Source: Comamonadaceae bacterium OTU4NAUVB1
GTDB lineage: Bacteria > Pseudomonadota > Gammaproteobacteria > Burkholderiales > Burkholderiaceae_C
Length of the DNA stretch: 64,000 nucleotides
Direction of reading: 5' to 3'
Assembly: GCA_024372625.1 (NCBI GenBank)
Contig: CP099605.1
Location: 682,001 to 746,000, forward strand
Shown: piece after piece, positions 8,504 through 16,543 of the stretch
Layout: each line of letters begins with the position of its first letter
Position numbering within the stretch: the first letter of the stretch is position 1
Notes under the pieces: model-generated
What the model was told of the DNA's origin: nothing
Databases searched by the model: none
The model's input: only the letters and a program-made list of their open reading frames with translations
Program-made: the position numbers and the translations under genes

Positions 8504-8646
8504 GATTCGAGGGTAGCACCGGAGGCCGTGGGGCCGGGGGTGCTGGGTACCATGCACGACGACCCGGTCCGGCATCCTCGAGCCGGGCCCGGTCCCCTCA
8601 TGCATCCGCTACCGCGTTCGCGGTCCGTCCTCGAAAGGTTTTCTCC

Positions 8647-9660
8647 ATGCCACGCATCCCACTCACCGCCGCGCCGAACCGCCGCCTGTTCGGACTGGGC
8701 GCCATCGCCGCCACGGCCACCGTCCTCTGCTTCTCGCCCTTGGGCGCGCTGGCGCAGACGGCCTATCCGTCCAAGCCGATCACGATCATCGTGCCGTTCT
8801 CCGCCGGCGGCACCACCGACATCCTGGCGCGCGTGGTGGGCCTGCACGTCGGGCAGACGCTCGGCCAGCCGGTGATCATCGACAACCGCGCTGGCGCGGG
8901 CGGCAACATCGGCACGCAGGCGGTGGCGCGCGCCCCGGCCGACGGCTACACGCTGCTGATGGGAACGGTCGGCACGCACGCCATCAACCAGGGCCTCTAC
9001 AAGAAGCTGCCCTTCGACCCGATCAAGGATTTCACGCCGCTCTCGCGCGTGGCCATGGTGCCCAACCTGCTGGTCGCCAATCCCGCGCAACCCTACAAGA
9101 ACGTGAAGGAACTCATCGCCTATGCCAAGGCGAATCCGGGCAAGGTCAATTTCGCCTCTTCGGGCAACGGCACGTCGATCCACCTGTCGGCCGAACTGTT
9201 CAAGCAGATGACGCAGGTCGAGATGCAGCACGTCCCCTACAAGGGCAGCGCTCCGGCGGTGGCCGACCTGATCGGTGGGCAGACGGCAATCATGTTCGAC
9301 AACATGCCCTCGGTCATGCCGCACGTGAAGGCAGGCAAGCTGCGCGCGATGGCCGTCACGACGGCCCGACGCTCGCCCGCGTTGCCCGACGTGCCGACGA
9401 TCGCGGAATCGGGCGTGCCAGGCTACGACACCTCGTCGTGGTTCGGTCTGCTGGCACCCGTGGGCACACCGGCCGATGTCGTCGCAAAGCTCAATGCCGC
9501 CATCGTCAAGGCATTGGCCGATCCGGAAGTCAAGACCAAGCTGGCCGAGCAGGGGGCCGAGCCGCATCCGGAGAAGCCCGAACAGTTCGCCGCCTTCATC
9601 GGCGCGGAGACGACCAAATGGGGCAAGGTCGTGAAGGAATCCGGCGCCAGCGTGGATTGA
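8647..9660 (+). CDS. Bug/TctC-family tripartite tricarboxylate transporter substrate-binding protein
   Basis: A 337-residue periplasmic binding protein of the Bug family, hugely expanded in Burkholderiales; members bind carboxylates, amino acids or nicotinate-type ligands. Seen: a signal peptide cut at about GALAQT (residues 34-37), the family opening [16 protein letters not shown] with the ligand-loop TTDILAR, the [17 protein letters not shown] segment and the FEPxK-like [13 protein letters not shown]. No TctA/TctB membrane subunits lie nearby, as is common for orphan Bug proteins. A TSUP permease follows after 16 bases and may be translated from the same message. The ligand cannot be read from the sequence. 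Confidence 0.9.
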   Translation: MPRIPLTAAPNRRLFGLGAIAATATVLCFSPLGALAQTAYPSKPITIIVPFSAGGTTDILARVVGLHVGQTLGQPVIIDNRAGAGGNIGTQAVARAPADGYTLLMGTVGTHAINQGLYKKLPFDPIKDFTPLSRVAMVPNLLVANPAQPYKNVKELIAYAKANPGKVNFASSGNGTSIHLSAELFKQMTQVEMQHVPYKGSAPAVADLIGGQTAIMFDNMPSVMPHVKAGKLRAMAVTTARRSPALPDVPTIAESGVPGYDTSSWFGLLAPVGTPADVVAKLNAAIVKALADPEVKTKLAEQGAEPHPEKPEQFAAFIGAETTKWGKVVKESGASVD

Positions 9661-9676
9661 GCCCGGCGCGTCGCTG

Positions 9677-10435
9677 GTGTTCCCCGTCATCGCCGACTGG
9701 CACTTCTACGCGGTCGCCATTCCGGCCGTGCTGCTGCTGGGCGTGAGCAAGAGCGGCTTCGGCGCCGGCTTCGGTTCGCTGGCCGTGCCGATGATGGCGC
9801 TCGCGGTCAGTGTGCCGCAGGCCGCGGCCATGCTGATGCCCGCCTTGCTGCTGATGGACCTGCTGGGCATCGCCGCTTTCCGCCGCGATTTCGATGGCCG
9901 CCTGCTGAGACTGCTGATCCCCTGCGGTCTGGTGGGGACCGTCGTGGGCGCCCTGCTGTTCAGTGTCCTGGACGCGGCGACGGTCGCGGGCCTGGTGGGC
10001 GGTTGCACGCTGCTGTTCCTGGCGCAGCGCCTGGTCTTTCCGCCGCGCGCGGATGCCCGTGCGCCGTCGCGTGCGGTGGGCGGCGTGCTGGCGGCCGTCG
10101 GCGGCTTCACCAGCTTCATCGCGCACGCGGGCGGCCCACCCGTGAGCGCCTACCTCATTCCGATGCGGTTGAAGCCGGTCGTCTTCACGGCGACGATGGC
10201 CTACCTGTTCTTCGTCATCAACCTGAGCAAGTGGATTCCGTACGCCTGGCTGGGCCTGCTCGACCTGCGCAACATGGCGACCTCGCTGGTGCTGCTGCCG
10301 TTCGCGCCGATCGGCGTGTGGCTCGGCATCCGCATCGCGCGGCGCATCGATCCGGTCTGGTTCTATCGCTTCGTCTACGCCGGCATGCTGCTCACGGGCC
10401 TCAAGCTCGTGAGCGACGCGTTCCAGGGCCGCTGA
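9677..10435 (+). CDS. TSUP family transporter (sulfite exporter TauE/SafE-like)
   Basis: A 252-residue integral membrane protein with about eight hydrophobic helices in two repeated halves, typical of the TSUP (TauE/SafE) family that exports sulfite, sulfoacetate or other organosulfur anions. Seen: the family motif GVSKSGFGAGFGSLAVPMMAL in the first half (shown here in part: SKSGFGAG) and the mirrored GGFTSFIAHAGGPPVSAYL segment in the second. The start is GTG at 9677, 16 bases after the Bug gene stop; the next in-frame ATGs would remove the first motif. Pairing with a Bug binding protein suggests a shared substrate theme, but TSUP proteins do not need a binding protein, so that is inference. 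Confidence 0.85.
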   Translation: MFPVIADWHFYAVAIPAVLLLGVSKSGFGAGFGSLAVPMMALAVSVPQAAAMLMPALLLMDLLGIAAFRRDFDGRLLRLLIPCGLVGTVVGALLFSVLDAATVAGLVGGCTLLFLAQRLVFPPRADARAPSRAVGGVLAAVGGFTSFIAHAGGPPVSAYLIPMRLKPVVFTATMAYLFFVINLSKWIPYAWLGLLDLRNMATSLVLLPFAPIGVWLGIRIARRIDPVWFYRFVYAGMLLTGLKLVSDAFQGR

Positions 10436-10444
10436 TCGTCGACC

Positions 10445-12274
10445 CTACTCGTGGTCCCAGTGGCGGCTGGCGAGGCGCTCGCGTTCCTCGCGCTCGCGGG
10501 CCATCTGGCGCGCGAACTGCTGGCGGCCTTCCTTGGCCACCGCGATGAGCTTGGCGCGATCCTTGTAGTGCGGATAGGTCTCCTGCATGAGCTTGAGGTT
10601 GCGGCGACGGAACACCATCGTCGACTCGCGCGCCTCGTGCGCCGGCCAGCCCAGCACCTCGAGCACCGAGCGCGCGCTGCGCAGGGACGACTCGAACATC
10701 TCGCGCTCGACGAACTCGACCTTGCGATCCTGCAGCTGGTAGAGGTGACCGACGTTGCGTGCGCGCGCCACGATGCGCGCCTGCGGGAAATGCGCGCGCA
10801 CGAGGTCGACGATGTCCAGCGACTGCTCGACGTCGTCGACCGCCACGACGATCGCCTCCGCCGTGCCGGCGCCCGCGTTGCGCAGCAGGTCGAGGCGCGT
10901 GGCATCGCCGTAGAAGACGCGGAAGCCGAACTCGCGCAGGCCCTCGACGGTGTCGGGGTCGTGGTCGAGCACGGTCACCTCCAGGCCCTGGGAGAACAGC
11001 AGCCGACCGACGATCTGCCCGTAACGCCCGAAGCCGCAGATCAGCACCTTGGGCGCCTGCGGCTCGGAGATCTCGGCCATGGTGGTGGCGCCGCCCCGGC
11101 TGTAGCGCGGGAGCACGAATTTGTCGATCGCCACCAGCAGCAGCGGAGACACCAGCATCGACAGCGCCACCGCCGCGATCAGGAACGACGCCGTCGTCGG
11201 CGGCAGGACGTCCGGTCCGGCCGCCTGGAACACCACGAAGGCGAATTCGCCGCCCTGTGCCAGCAGCAGCGTGAACACCGGGCGCTGCTGGTAGGGCACC
11301 CCCATCGCCTTGCCCAGCGCATAGATGACGGCGAACTTCAGTGCCAGGAAGCCCGCGACCACCAGCGCCATCAATCCCGGATGGGCCATCAGCACCCCGA
11401 AGTCGATGCTCATTCCCACGGCGATGAAGAACAGGCCCAGCAGCAGGCCCTTGAACGGCTCGATGTCGGTCTCGAGTTCGCGCCGGTACTCGCTCTCCGC
11501 GAGCAGCACGCCCGCCAGGAACGCGCCCAGGGCCATCGACAGCCCGACGAACTGCATCAGCGCCGCGATCGCCACGACCAGCAGCAGCGCGGTGGCGGTG
11601 AAGATCTCCGGCGTGTTGCTGCGCGCGATCCAGCGCAGCAACGGACGCACCAGCAGCCGCCCGCCCAGCACGATGCCCGCGATTACGCCGACGATCCTGG
11701 CGGCCTGCCAGGCGCGCGCGGCGCCGTCGGCGACGTCAGGCGCATCGGCGCCGGCCACCGCGAGCAGCGGCAACAGCGCCAGGATCGGGATCGCCGCGAC
11801 GTCCTGGAACAGCAGGATCGAGAAGCCGGCCTGGCCGCTGGACGCGGCGAGCAGGTTGCGCTCGCCGAAGACCTGCAGCGCGATGGCCGTGGACGACAGG
11901 GCCAGGCCCAGCGCCGCGACGAGCGCCACGCGCCAGCCGGCGCCGGCCATCCAGCCGACCGCGAACAGCACCGCCGCGCAGCCCAGCACCTGCGCCGAGC
12001 CCCAGCCGAAGATCGGCCGGCGCAGGTTCCACAGTCGCTCGGGTTCGAGTTCGAGCCCCACCAGGAACAGCATCAGCACGACGCCGAACTCGGCGAAATG
12101 CAGCACCTGCTCGACGCTGGAGACCAGTCCCAGTCCCCACGGACCGATGGCGATGCCGGCGGCGAGGTAGCCGATGATGGAGCCCAGGCCGAGCGCCTTG
12201 GACAGCGGCACGACCAGCACGGCGGCGCCCAGGTAGATCAGGCTGGCGGTGAGCCAGGCGGGTGCGTGTTCCAT
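10445..12274 (-). CDS. KefC-type potassium/proton antiporter with RCK domain
   Basis: A 609-residue CPA2-family cation/proton antiporter of the Kef type, which protects cells from electrophiles by potassium efflux and acidification. Seen: about twelve membrane helices over residues 1-385, with the family stretches GSIIGYLAAGIAIGP, MLFLVGLELEP and LSSTAIALQ, the QGGEFAFVVF segment, then a soluble RCK/TrkA-N domain beginning at about 405 with the nucleotide-binding CGFGRYGQIVG and an acidic partner (VLDHDPDTVEG). The C-terminal tail is highly charged. Start ATG at 12272-12274, five bases after the stop of the KefF-like gene, so the ancillary subunit is made first. The tight pair supports a Kef system over a Na+/H+ antiporter. 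It converges on the TSUP gene with 9 bases between stops. Confidence 0.88.
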   Translation of the reverse strand: MEHAPAWLTASLIYLGAAVLVVPLSKALGLGSIIGYLAAGIAIGPWGLGLVSSVEQVLHFAEFGVVLMLFLVGLELEPERLWNLRRPIFGWGSAQVLGCAAVLFAVGWMAGAGWRVALVAALGLALSSTAIALQVFGERNLLAASSGQAGFSILLFQDVAAIPILALLPLLAVAGADAPDVADGAARAWQAARIVGVIAGIVLGGRLLVRPLLRWIARSNTPEIFTATALLLVVAIAALMQFVGLSMALGAFLAGVLLAESEYRRELETDIEPFKGLLLGLFFIAVGMSIDFGVLMAHPGLMALVVAGFLALKFAVIYALGKAMGVPYQQRPVFTLLLAQGGEFAFVVFQAAGPDVLPPTTASFLIAAVALSMLVSPLLLVAIDKFVLPRYSRGGATTMAEISEPQAPKVLICGFGRYGQIVGRLLFSQGLEVTVLDHDPDTVEGLREFGFRVFYGDATRLDLLRNAGAGTAEAIVVAVDDVEQSLDIVDLVRAHFPQARIVARARNVGHLYQLQDRKVEFVEREMFESSLRSARSVLEVLGWPAHEARESTMVFRRRNLKLMQETYPHYKDRAKLIAVAKEGRQQFARQMAREREERERLASRHWDHE

Positions 12275-12279
12275 GGCGC

Positions 12280-12954
12280 TCAGGCGACCGTCGCGGGGGA
12301 GGACGCGGGGGCAGGGCGATCGCGCAAGGGCACGGTGCACGTCGGGCAGGCGTCGATCTCGGCCATCTCCGGCCAGTCGGGATATCGCCGCAGGCGCTGC
12401 GCGAAGACCTCGGTGTGCGCGCGCAGTTCGACTTCGGTGGCGCGGCTGGCGCCGTGGAGCAGCAGCGGTGGGAGGAAGCGCATGCCGCACAGCGCCGCGG
12501 TCTGCTCGTAGGGCGGCAGGAAGGCGTCGAAGAAGTAGCGGTTGTAGCCCTGCGGGTGGTAGCTCTCCTGCGTCCCGCCGGTGGAGGCGACCAGCCAGAC
12601 ATCCTTGCCGCGCAGTGTCGTGCCGCCCGGGCCGTAGGCCCAGCCATAACGCAGCACCTCGTCGAGCCAGAGCTTCTGCAGCGGCGGCATCGAATACCAC
12701 TGGATCGGATGCAGCAGCACCAGCAGGTCGGCACCCGCGAGCCGTTCTCGCTCGGACTCGACGTCGATGGCGAAGTCGGGATAGCTGCCGTACAGGTCGT
12801 TCACGTCGATGTCGACCGCGCCGTCGCCGTCCGCGGCCAGCGAGCGGGCGGCCGCGAGCAGGCGGCGGTTGACGTGCGAGTCGCGCCAGCGCGGATGGGC
12901 CGCGACGAGGTAGATGCGGGGGCGGCCGGCCGTGCCGTCGGAAGATGGAGTCAT
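12280..12954 (-). CDS. KefF/KefG-like NAD(P)H:quinone oxidoreductase
   Basis: A 224-residue flavodoxin-fold oxidoreductase that serves as the ancillary, activating subunit of Kef potassium efflux systems. Seen: IYLVAAHPRWRDSHVNRRLL (the phosphate-binding loop of this family), LYGSYPDF, the LLVLLHPIQWYSMPPLQKLW segment that packs on FMN, and GGTQESYHPQGYNRY, which is highly characteristic of KefF/KefG and MdaB relatives. Late cysteines (CPTC) are not part of the core fold. The ATG at 12952-12954 is preferred because the longer frame adds only Arg-rich residues that overlap the divergent MaoC promoter. Upstream of and translationally close to kefC. Confidence 0.87.
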   Translation of the reverse strand: MTPSSDGTAGRPRIYLVAAHPRWRDSHVNRRLLAAARSLAADGDGAVDIDVNDLYGSYPDFAIDVESERERLAGADLLVLLHPIQWYSMPPLQKLWLDEVLRYGWAYGPGGTTLRGKDVWLVASTGGTQESYHPQGYNRYFFDAFLPPYEQTAALCGMRFLPPLLLHGASRATEVELRAHTEVFAQRLRRYPDWPEMAEIDACPTCTVPLRDRPAPASSPATVA

Positions 12955-13072
12955 GCGTCGAACATAGCGCACGGACGCGTGTCGCGGCGTTCCGGCCGCC
13001 CGCTTGCGGACATCGGCGGCTTGTCGCCCCATGGACACCGCGCCGCCAGCCCGTCGCCTTACAGTGCGCCGC

Positions 13073-13531
13073 ATGAAAAAGACCTTCCAGACCCTTCGCG
13101 AACTGGCCGATCAGGCCGGCCAGGACGTCGCCGTGAGCGACTGGCTCGTCGTCACGCAGGCGCAGGTGGACCGGTTCGCCGAGGCCACCGGCGACCATCA
13201 GTGGATCCACGTCGACCCCGAACGCGCCAAGGCCGGCCCGTTCGGCGCGCCGATCGCACACGGTTTTCTGACGCTGTCGCTGCTGCCGCGTTTCTTCGAG
13301 TCCGCGCTGGAGATCGTCGAATCCGGCATGGGCGTGAACTACGGACTCAACCGCGTGCGTTTCATGTCCCCCGTGCCCGTGGGCAGCCGGTTGCGTGCCC
13401 GCATGAAGCTCTTGTCGGCCGAACCGATCGCCGGGGACGGCTACCAGATGACGTGGGAGACGACGGTCGAGCTCGAAGGCGCGACCAAGCCCGCCTGCGT
13501 GGCGGAATCGGTGGTGCGTCGCTACCGCTGA
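13073..13531 (+). CDS. MaoC-family (R)-specific enoyl-CoA hydratase-like protein
   Basis: A 152-residue hot-dog fold protein of the MaoC dehydratase family; such enzymes hydrate enoyl-CoA (for example in fatty acid oxidation or PHA supply). Seen: the hydratase-2 motif ATGDHQWIHVD with the catalytic pair D41 and H46, followed by GPFGAPIAHGFLTLSLLPRF and NYGLNRVRFMSPVPVGSRLR. Single-domain, as in PhaJ-like and NodN-like proteins. The ATG at 13073 has no Shine-Dalgarno sequence, but TACAGT sits at 13060-13065, only seven bases before it, so the message may be leaderless. The gene is divergent from the KefF-like gene and has no pathway neighbours, so the substrate is open. Confidence 0.88.
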   Translation: MKKTFQTLRELADQAGQDVAVSDWLVVTQAQVDRFAEATGDHQWIHVDPERAKAGPFGAPIAHGFLTLSLLPRFFESALEIVESGMGVNYGLNRVRFMSPVPVGSRLRARMKLLSAEPIAGDGYQMTWETTVELEGATKPACVAESVVRRYR

Positions 13532-13598
13532 GGCGTGACGGGGGCGGTCTGACGGCGCGCGGCCAGGGCCGGCGTCGCGACGCGCGGCGGCACCGGAT

Positions 13599-14060
13599 TC
13601 ACGCGAAACCCTGCTGGCGCCAGGCTTCGAAGACGGTCACGGCGACGGCATTCGAGAGGTTCAGGCTGCGCTGGTGCTCGCGCATCGGCAGGCGCAGTCG
13701 CTGCGCCGCGGGGAACCGCTCGCGCAACGCGGGTGCCAGGCCGCGTGTCTCCGATCCGAAGACCAGCCAGTCCCCCGGCTCGAATGCCGTGTCGTGCACG
13801 GTGCGGGTGCCCCGCGTGGTGAGGGCGAACATGCGATCGGGCGCCGGGTGCTCGGCATCGAGCAGCGCGTCCCAGCCGGCATGGCGACGCACCTCGGCGT
13901 ACTCGTGGTAGTCCAGGCCGGCGCGGCGCAGCAGGCGGTCGTCCATCGAGAAGCCCAGGGGCTCGACCAGGTGCAGCGTGCAGCCGGTGTTGGCCGACAG
14001 CCGGATCACGTTGCCGGTGTTGGGCGGTATTTCGGGTTCGACGAGGACGATGTGGAACAT
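13599..14060 (-). CDS. trmL: tRNA (cytidine(34)-2'-O)-methyltransferase TrmL
   Basis: A 153-residue SPOUT-class methyltransferase that methylates the 2'-OH of the wobble nucleotide in tRNA-Leu isoacceptors. Seen: the opening MFHIVLVEPEIPPNTGNVIRL, motif 2 LVFGSETRGL, and the knot-forming motif 3 MREHQRSLNLSNAVAV, all in the expected order, and a length equal to E. coli TrmL. The ATG at 14058-14060 gives the canonical N-terminus; the longer open frame upstream is not used. The gene lies downstream of comF on the same strand (115 bases between). Confidence 0.93.
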   Translation of the reverse strand: MFHIVLVEPEIPPNTGNVIRLSANTGCTLHLVEPLGFSMDDRLLRRAGLDYHEYAEVRRHAGWDALLDAEHPAPDRMFALTTRGTRTVHDTAFEPGDWLVFGSETRGLAPALRERFPAAQRLRLPMREHQRSLNLSNAVAVTVFEAWRQQGFA

Positions 14061-14175
14061 GGCGCGGGATGGATGGCTTCGACGGTCGGCAGTGGTCGGG
14101 GAAGGCAGGTGGAACCCGCACGGTGCCGGATGGACGCGAGCATGCGGGAGGATAGCGACGCGGCGGTCCGTGGCC

Positions 14176-14922
14176 TCAGGCTGGCGCTTCCGTCCTGGCC
14201 AGCACCAGGCCCGTGAGGTGCGCCGCACCGGCGGCCCGCAGCACCTGTGCCGCAGCGAACAGCGATGCGCCGCTGGTCATGACGTCGTCCACCAGCACGA
14301 CGCGACGGCCGCGCAGCGACGCCGCGCGCAGTGGCTCGACGGCGAACGCACCCTGCAGGTTGAGCAGCCGTTGCGCACGTGCGAGTCCGTGCTGCGCGGG
14401 CGTGTCGCGCAGACGCAGCAACAGGGTCGCATCGGTCTTGCCGGGCGACAGGCGGCGCGCGAGTTCGAGCGACTGGTTGAACCCGCGCTCCCGCAGGCGT
14501 GCCTTCGCCAGTGGCATCGGCAGCACCACATCGCAGCGCTCGAGCGCCGGCTCGGTCCACGGCGCGCTGCGCATGAGCTGCGCGAAGACGGCCGCCCAAC
14601 CGGTCTCGCCACGGAACTTGAAGTGGCCGATGTGCACGGGCCAAGGCCAGGCGTAGGCGCAGGCGGCGATGCAGGCGTCCAGCGGCGGGGGGTGGCGCAC
14701 GCAGTCGCTGCAGCGCTCGACGCCGGGGGGCACGGGAATGGCGCAGGCAGGGCAACGCGCCACGGGCGCCGCGAACCGGGCGATGCATGGGTCGCACAGC
14801 GGTCGTGACGGCCAGGCGCGGCAGATCGCGCACTGGCTCGGTACGCGGGTCGCCAGAGCGTCCGCCAGGGACGACAGCAGGCGGGGAAAGTGGAAAGGGC
14901 GCACGGCCCGGCGGGAACGCAT
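14176..14922 (-). CDS. ComF family phosphoribosyltransferase-like protein
   Basis: A 248-residue ComF-type protein; family members are linked to DNA uptake or DNA metabolism, but their exact reaction is unsettled. Seen: an N-terminal zinc-ribbon with paired cysteines (CAIC, CDPC, CPAC, CSDC between residues 30 and 75), a central RERGFNQSLELAR segment typical of ComF, and the PRPP-binding loop VVLVDDVMTSGAS near residue 210. The start ATG at 14920-14922 directly abuts a dyad promoter shared with the divergent methyltransferase gene. Confidence 0.88.
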   Translation of the reverse strand: MRSRRAVRPFHFPRLLSSLADALATRVPSQCAICRAWPSRPLCDPCIARFAAPVARCPACAIPVPPGVERCSDCVRHPPPLDACIAACAYAWPWPVHIGHFKFRGETGWAAVFAQLMRSAPWTEPALERCDVVLPMPLAKARLRERGFNQSLELARRLSPGKTDATLLLRLRDTPAQHGLARAQRLLNLQGAFAVEPLRAASLRGRRVVLVDDVMTSGASLFAAAQVLRAAGAAHLTGLVLARTEAPA

Positions 14923-14940
14923 CGCTCAATATACTGAGCG
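14923..14940. promoter_or_regulatory. shared dyad between divergent comF and methyltransferase genes
   Basis: CGCTCA, six bases ATATAC, then TGAGCG: a perfect 6+6 inverted repeat. Its AT centre supplies a -10-like TATATT for comF (14928-14933, minus) and TATACT for the methyltransferase (14930-14935, plus), ending 5 and 10 bases before the two start codons. Either a repressor site or simply two back-to-back promoters. Confidence 0.45.
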
Positions 14941-14945
14941 TTCCC

Positions 14946-15857
14946 ATGCCTGCCGAATCCTCTCAGCGTCCGCCCACCATCGATCCCGTGGCCGCCGTGC
15001 GATGGGCGCGCCTGCCGATCGTCGGGGAAGGCTCGCCGTGGCTGCACGAGGAGATCGGCCGGCGCATGGAGGATCGCCTGCAATGGATCACCGCCAAGCC
15101 CGCCAGCTGGGCCGACTGGTCACCTTTGCGTGGCGGTCTCGAGGCGCACGCACGCGTCGCCAGGCGCTATCGCGATGCGCCGGTCTTCGTGATCGAACCC
15201 GACGCCCCCCTGGCGGCGCTCACGGCCCGGACCCTGGCCGTGCCGTGGTGGAACGCGCGGCGCTGGCAGGGCGGTCAGGCGCGCTTCGAGGCGCCGCCGG
15301 AAGCGGGCGTGGATCTGCTCTGGGCCAACATGGCGCTGCACATGGCGCCCGATCCCCAGGCGCTGATCGCCACTTGGCACGCGCGCCTGGCGACCGATGG
15401 CTTCCTCATGTTCTCGTGCCTCGGGCCCGACACGCTGCACGAGTTGCGCGGCCTCTACGAACAGTTCGGCTGGCCGCCGCCCGGTCACCAGTTCACCGAC
15501 ATGCACGACTGGGGCGACATGCTCGTGGGCGCCGGTTTCGCCGAGCCGATCATGGACATGGAGCGCGTCGTGCTGACCTGGGCCACGCCCGAGGCCGCAC
15601 TGGCCGAACTGCGCGGTCTCGGACGCAACCTGCACCCGCAGCGCTTCGGGGCGCTGCGCGGAAGACGCTGGCGCGATGCCTTGCACCAAGCCTTGGCGGC
15701 GCTGGCCGTTCCCGGACACAACGACGGCCGCATCGCACTGACGTTCGAGGTCGTCTACGGCCATGCCTTCAAACCGCCACCGCGCGTCGCGCTGTCAGGC
15801 GAAAGCGCCGTGTCGCTGCGTCAGATGCGCGAGATGCTGCAGCGCGGGCGTCCCTAA
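14946..15857 (+). CDS. BioC-like SAM-dependent methyltransferase with degenerate SAM site
   Basis: A 303-residue protein most like BioC, which methylates malonyl-ACP at the start of biotin synthesis. Seen: WANMALHMAPDPQALIATWH, FSCLGPDTLHELRGLYEQFGWPPPGH, FTDMHDWGDMLVGAGFAEPIMDME and FEVVYGHAFKP, all characteristic of the C-terminal half of BioC-type enzymes. Missing: the glycine-rich motif I (usually DxGCGTG); the equivalent region reads RYRDAPVFVIEPDAPL and is short. So SAM binding, and activity, are doubtful, or the substrate pocket has been remodelled. No biotin genes are nearby. The ATG at 14946 has no Shine-Dalgarno sequence. It is divergent from comF. Confidence 0.72.
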   Translation: MPAESSQRPPTIDPVAAVRWARLPIVGEGSPWLHEEIGRRMEDRLQWITAKPASWADWSPLRGGLEAHARVARRYRDAPVFVIEPDAPLAALTARTLAVPWWNARRWQGGQARFEAPPEAGVDLLWANMALHMAPDPQALIATWHARLATDGFLMFSCLGPDTLHELRGLYEQFGWPPPGHQFTDMHDWGDMLVGAGFAEPIMDMERVVLTWATPEAALAELRGLGRNLHPQRFGALRGRRWRDALHQALAALAVPGHNDGRIALTFEVVYGHAFKPPPRVALSGESAVSLRQMREMLQRGRP

Positions 15858-15987
15858 AGCGCCTCGCTTTCGATAGGTGAGCCGCTACAATCCGGGGCTG
15901 CGCCAACTCCCGGGAATCCCCCCGCGATCGACGTCCGTCGGATGAGGGTTCGGCGGCTGTCGACGAACCGATCTGCCGAACTCGCCC

Positions 15988-16464
15988 GTGTCGAATTCCG
16001 TGTTTCGTTTTGCCACCGTTTCCGGCCAGGACACCCACTGGCTGCTGAAGCGCAACTGCTCGGTGACGCCGTCCCAGCTCGGCTGGTTGTACGCCTCGCT
16101 GTGTTTTGTCTCGCTTGGCATCGGTGTGGCGTTCTGGTTGTGCGGCGCGACGATGGTGCTGCCTTTCGCGTGGCTGGAACTGGTGGCCGTGGGTGTGGCG
16201 TTCCTGATGTATGCCCGGCATGCGACGGATGGCGAGCGCATCGAGCTTCAGGCTGGAAGGCTGGTGGTTGAACTGGAGAATGCCGGGCATCGCGAGCGCG
16301 TCGAGTTCCTGCCGCATCAGGTGCGTGTCGAACCCGAGGCCAGCGACCGCTCGCTGATCAAGGTGTCGGGTCAGGGACGTTCGGTCAAGGTGGGGCGTTA
16401 CGTGCGTCCTGAACTGAGGGCGGCGCTGGCGCGGGAGATCCGCATGGCGCTGCGCGGTGCCTGA
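15988..16464 (+). CDS. DUF2244 domain membrane protein upstream of coxB
   Basis: A 158-residue protein of the DUF2244 family, function unknown, regularly found just before cytochrome oxidase genes in betaproteobacteria. Seen: two hydrophobic helices at about residues 30-78 (LGWLYASLCFVSLGIGVAFW and the segment ending VAFLMYARHA), followed by a beta-rich soluble tail with GERIELQAGRLVVELE and GRYVRPELRAALAREIR. The start is GTG at 15988, giving a short N-terminus before the first helix. It is 79 bases ahead of coxB on the same strand. A possible -10 (TACAAT, 15886-15891) lies about 100 bases upstream, without a convincing -35. Confidence 0.82.
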   Translation: MSNSVFRFATVSGQDTHWLLKRNCSVTPSQLGWLYASLCFVSLGIGVAFWLCGATMVLPFAWLELVAVGVAFLMYARHATDGERIELQAGRLVVELENAGHRERVEFLPHQVRVEPEASDRSLIKVSGQGRSVKVGRYVRPELRAALAREIRMALRGA

Positions 16465-16543
16465 GCGGACAGGTGCGTGTGGGCGTCGCCGATGACACGG
16501 GCCCGTGTGGATTCAACGGACGAATGAAGAAGAAGTGATCACG

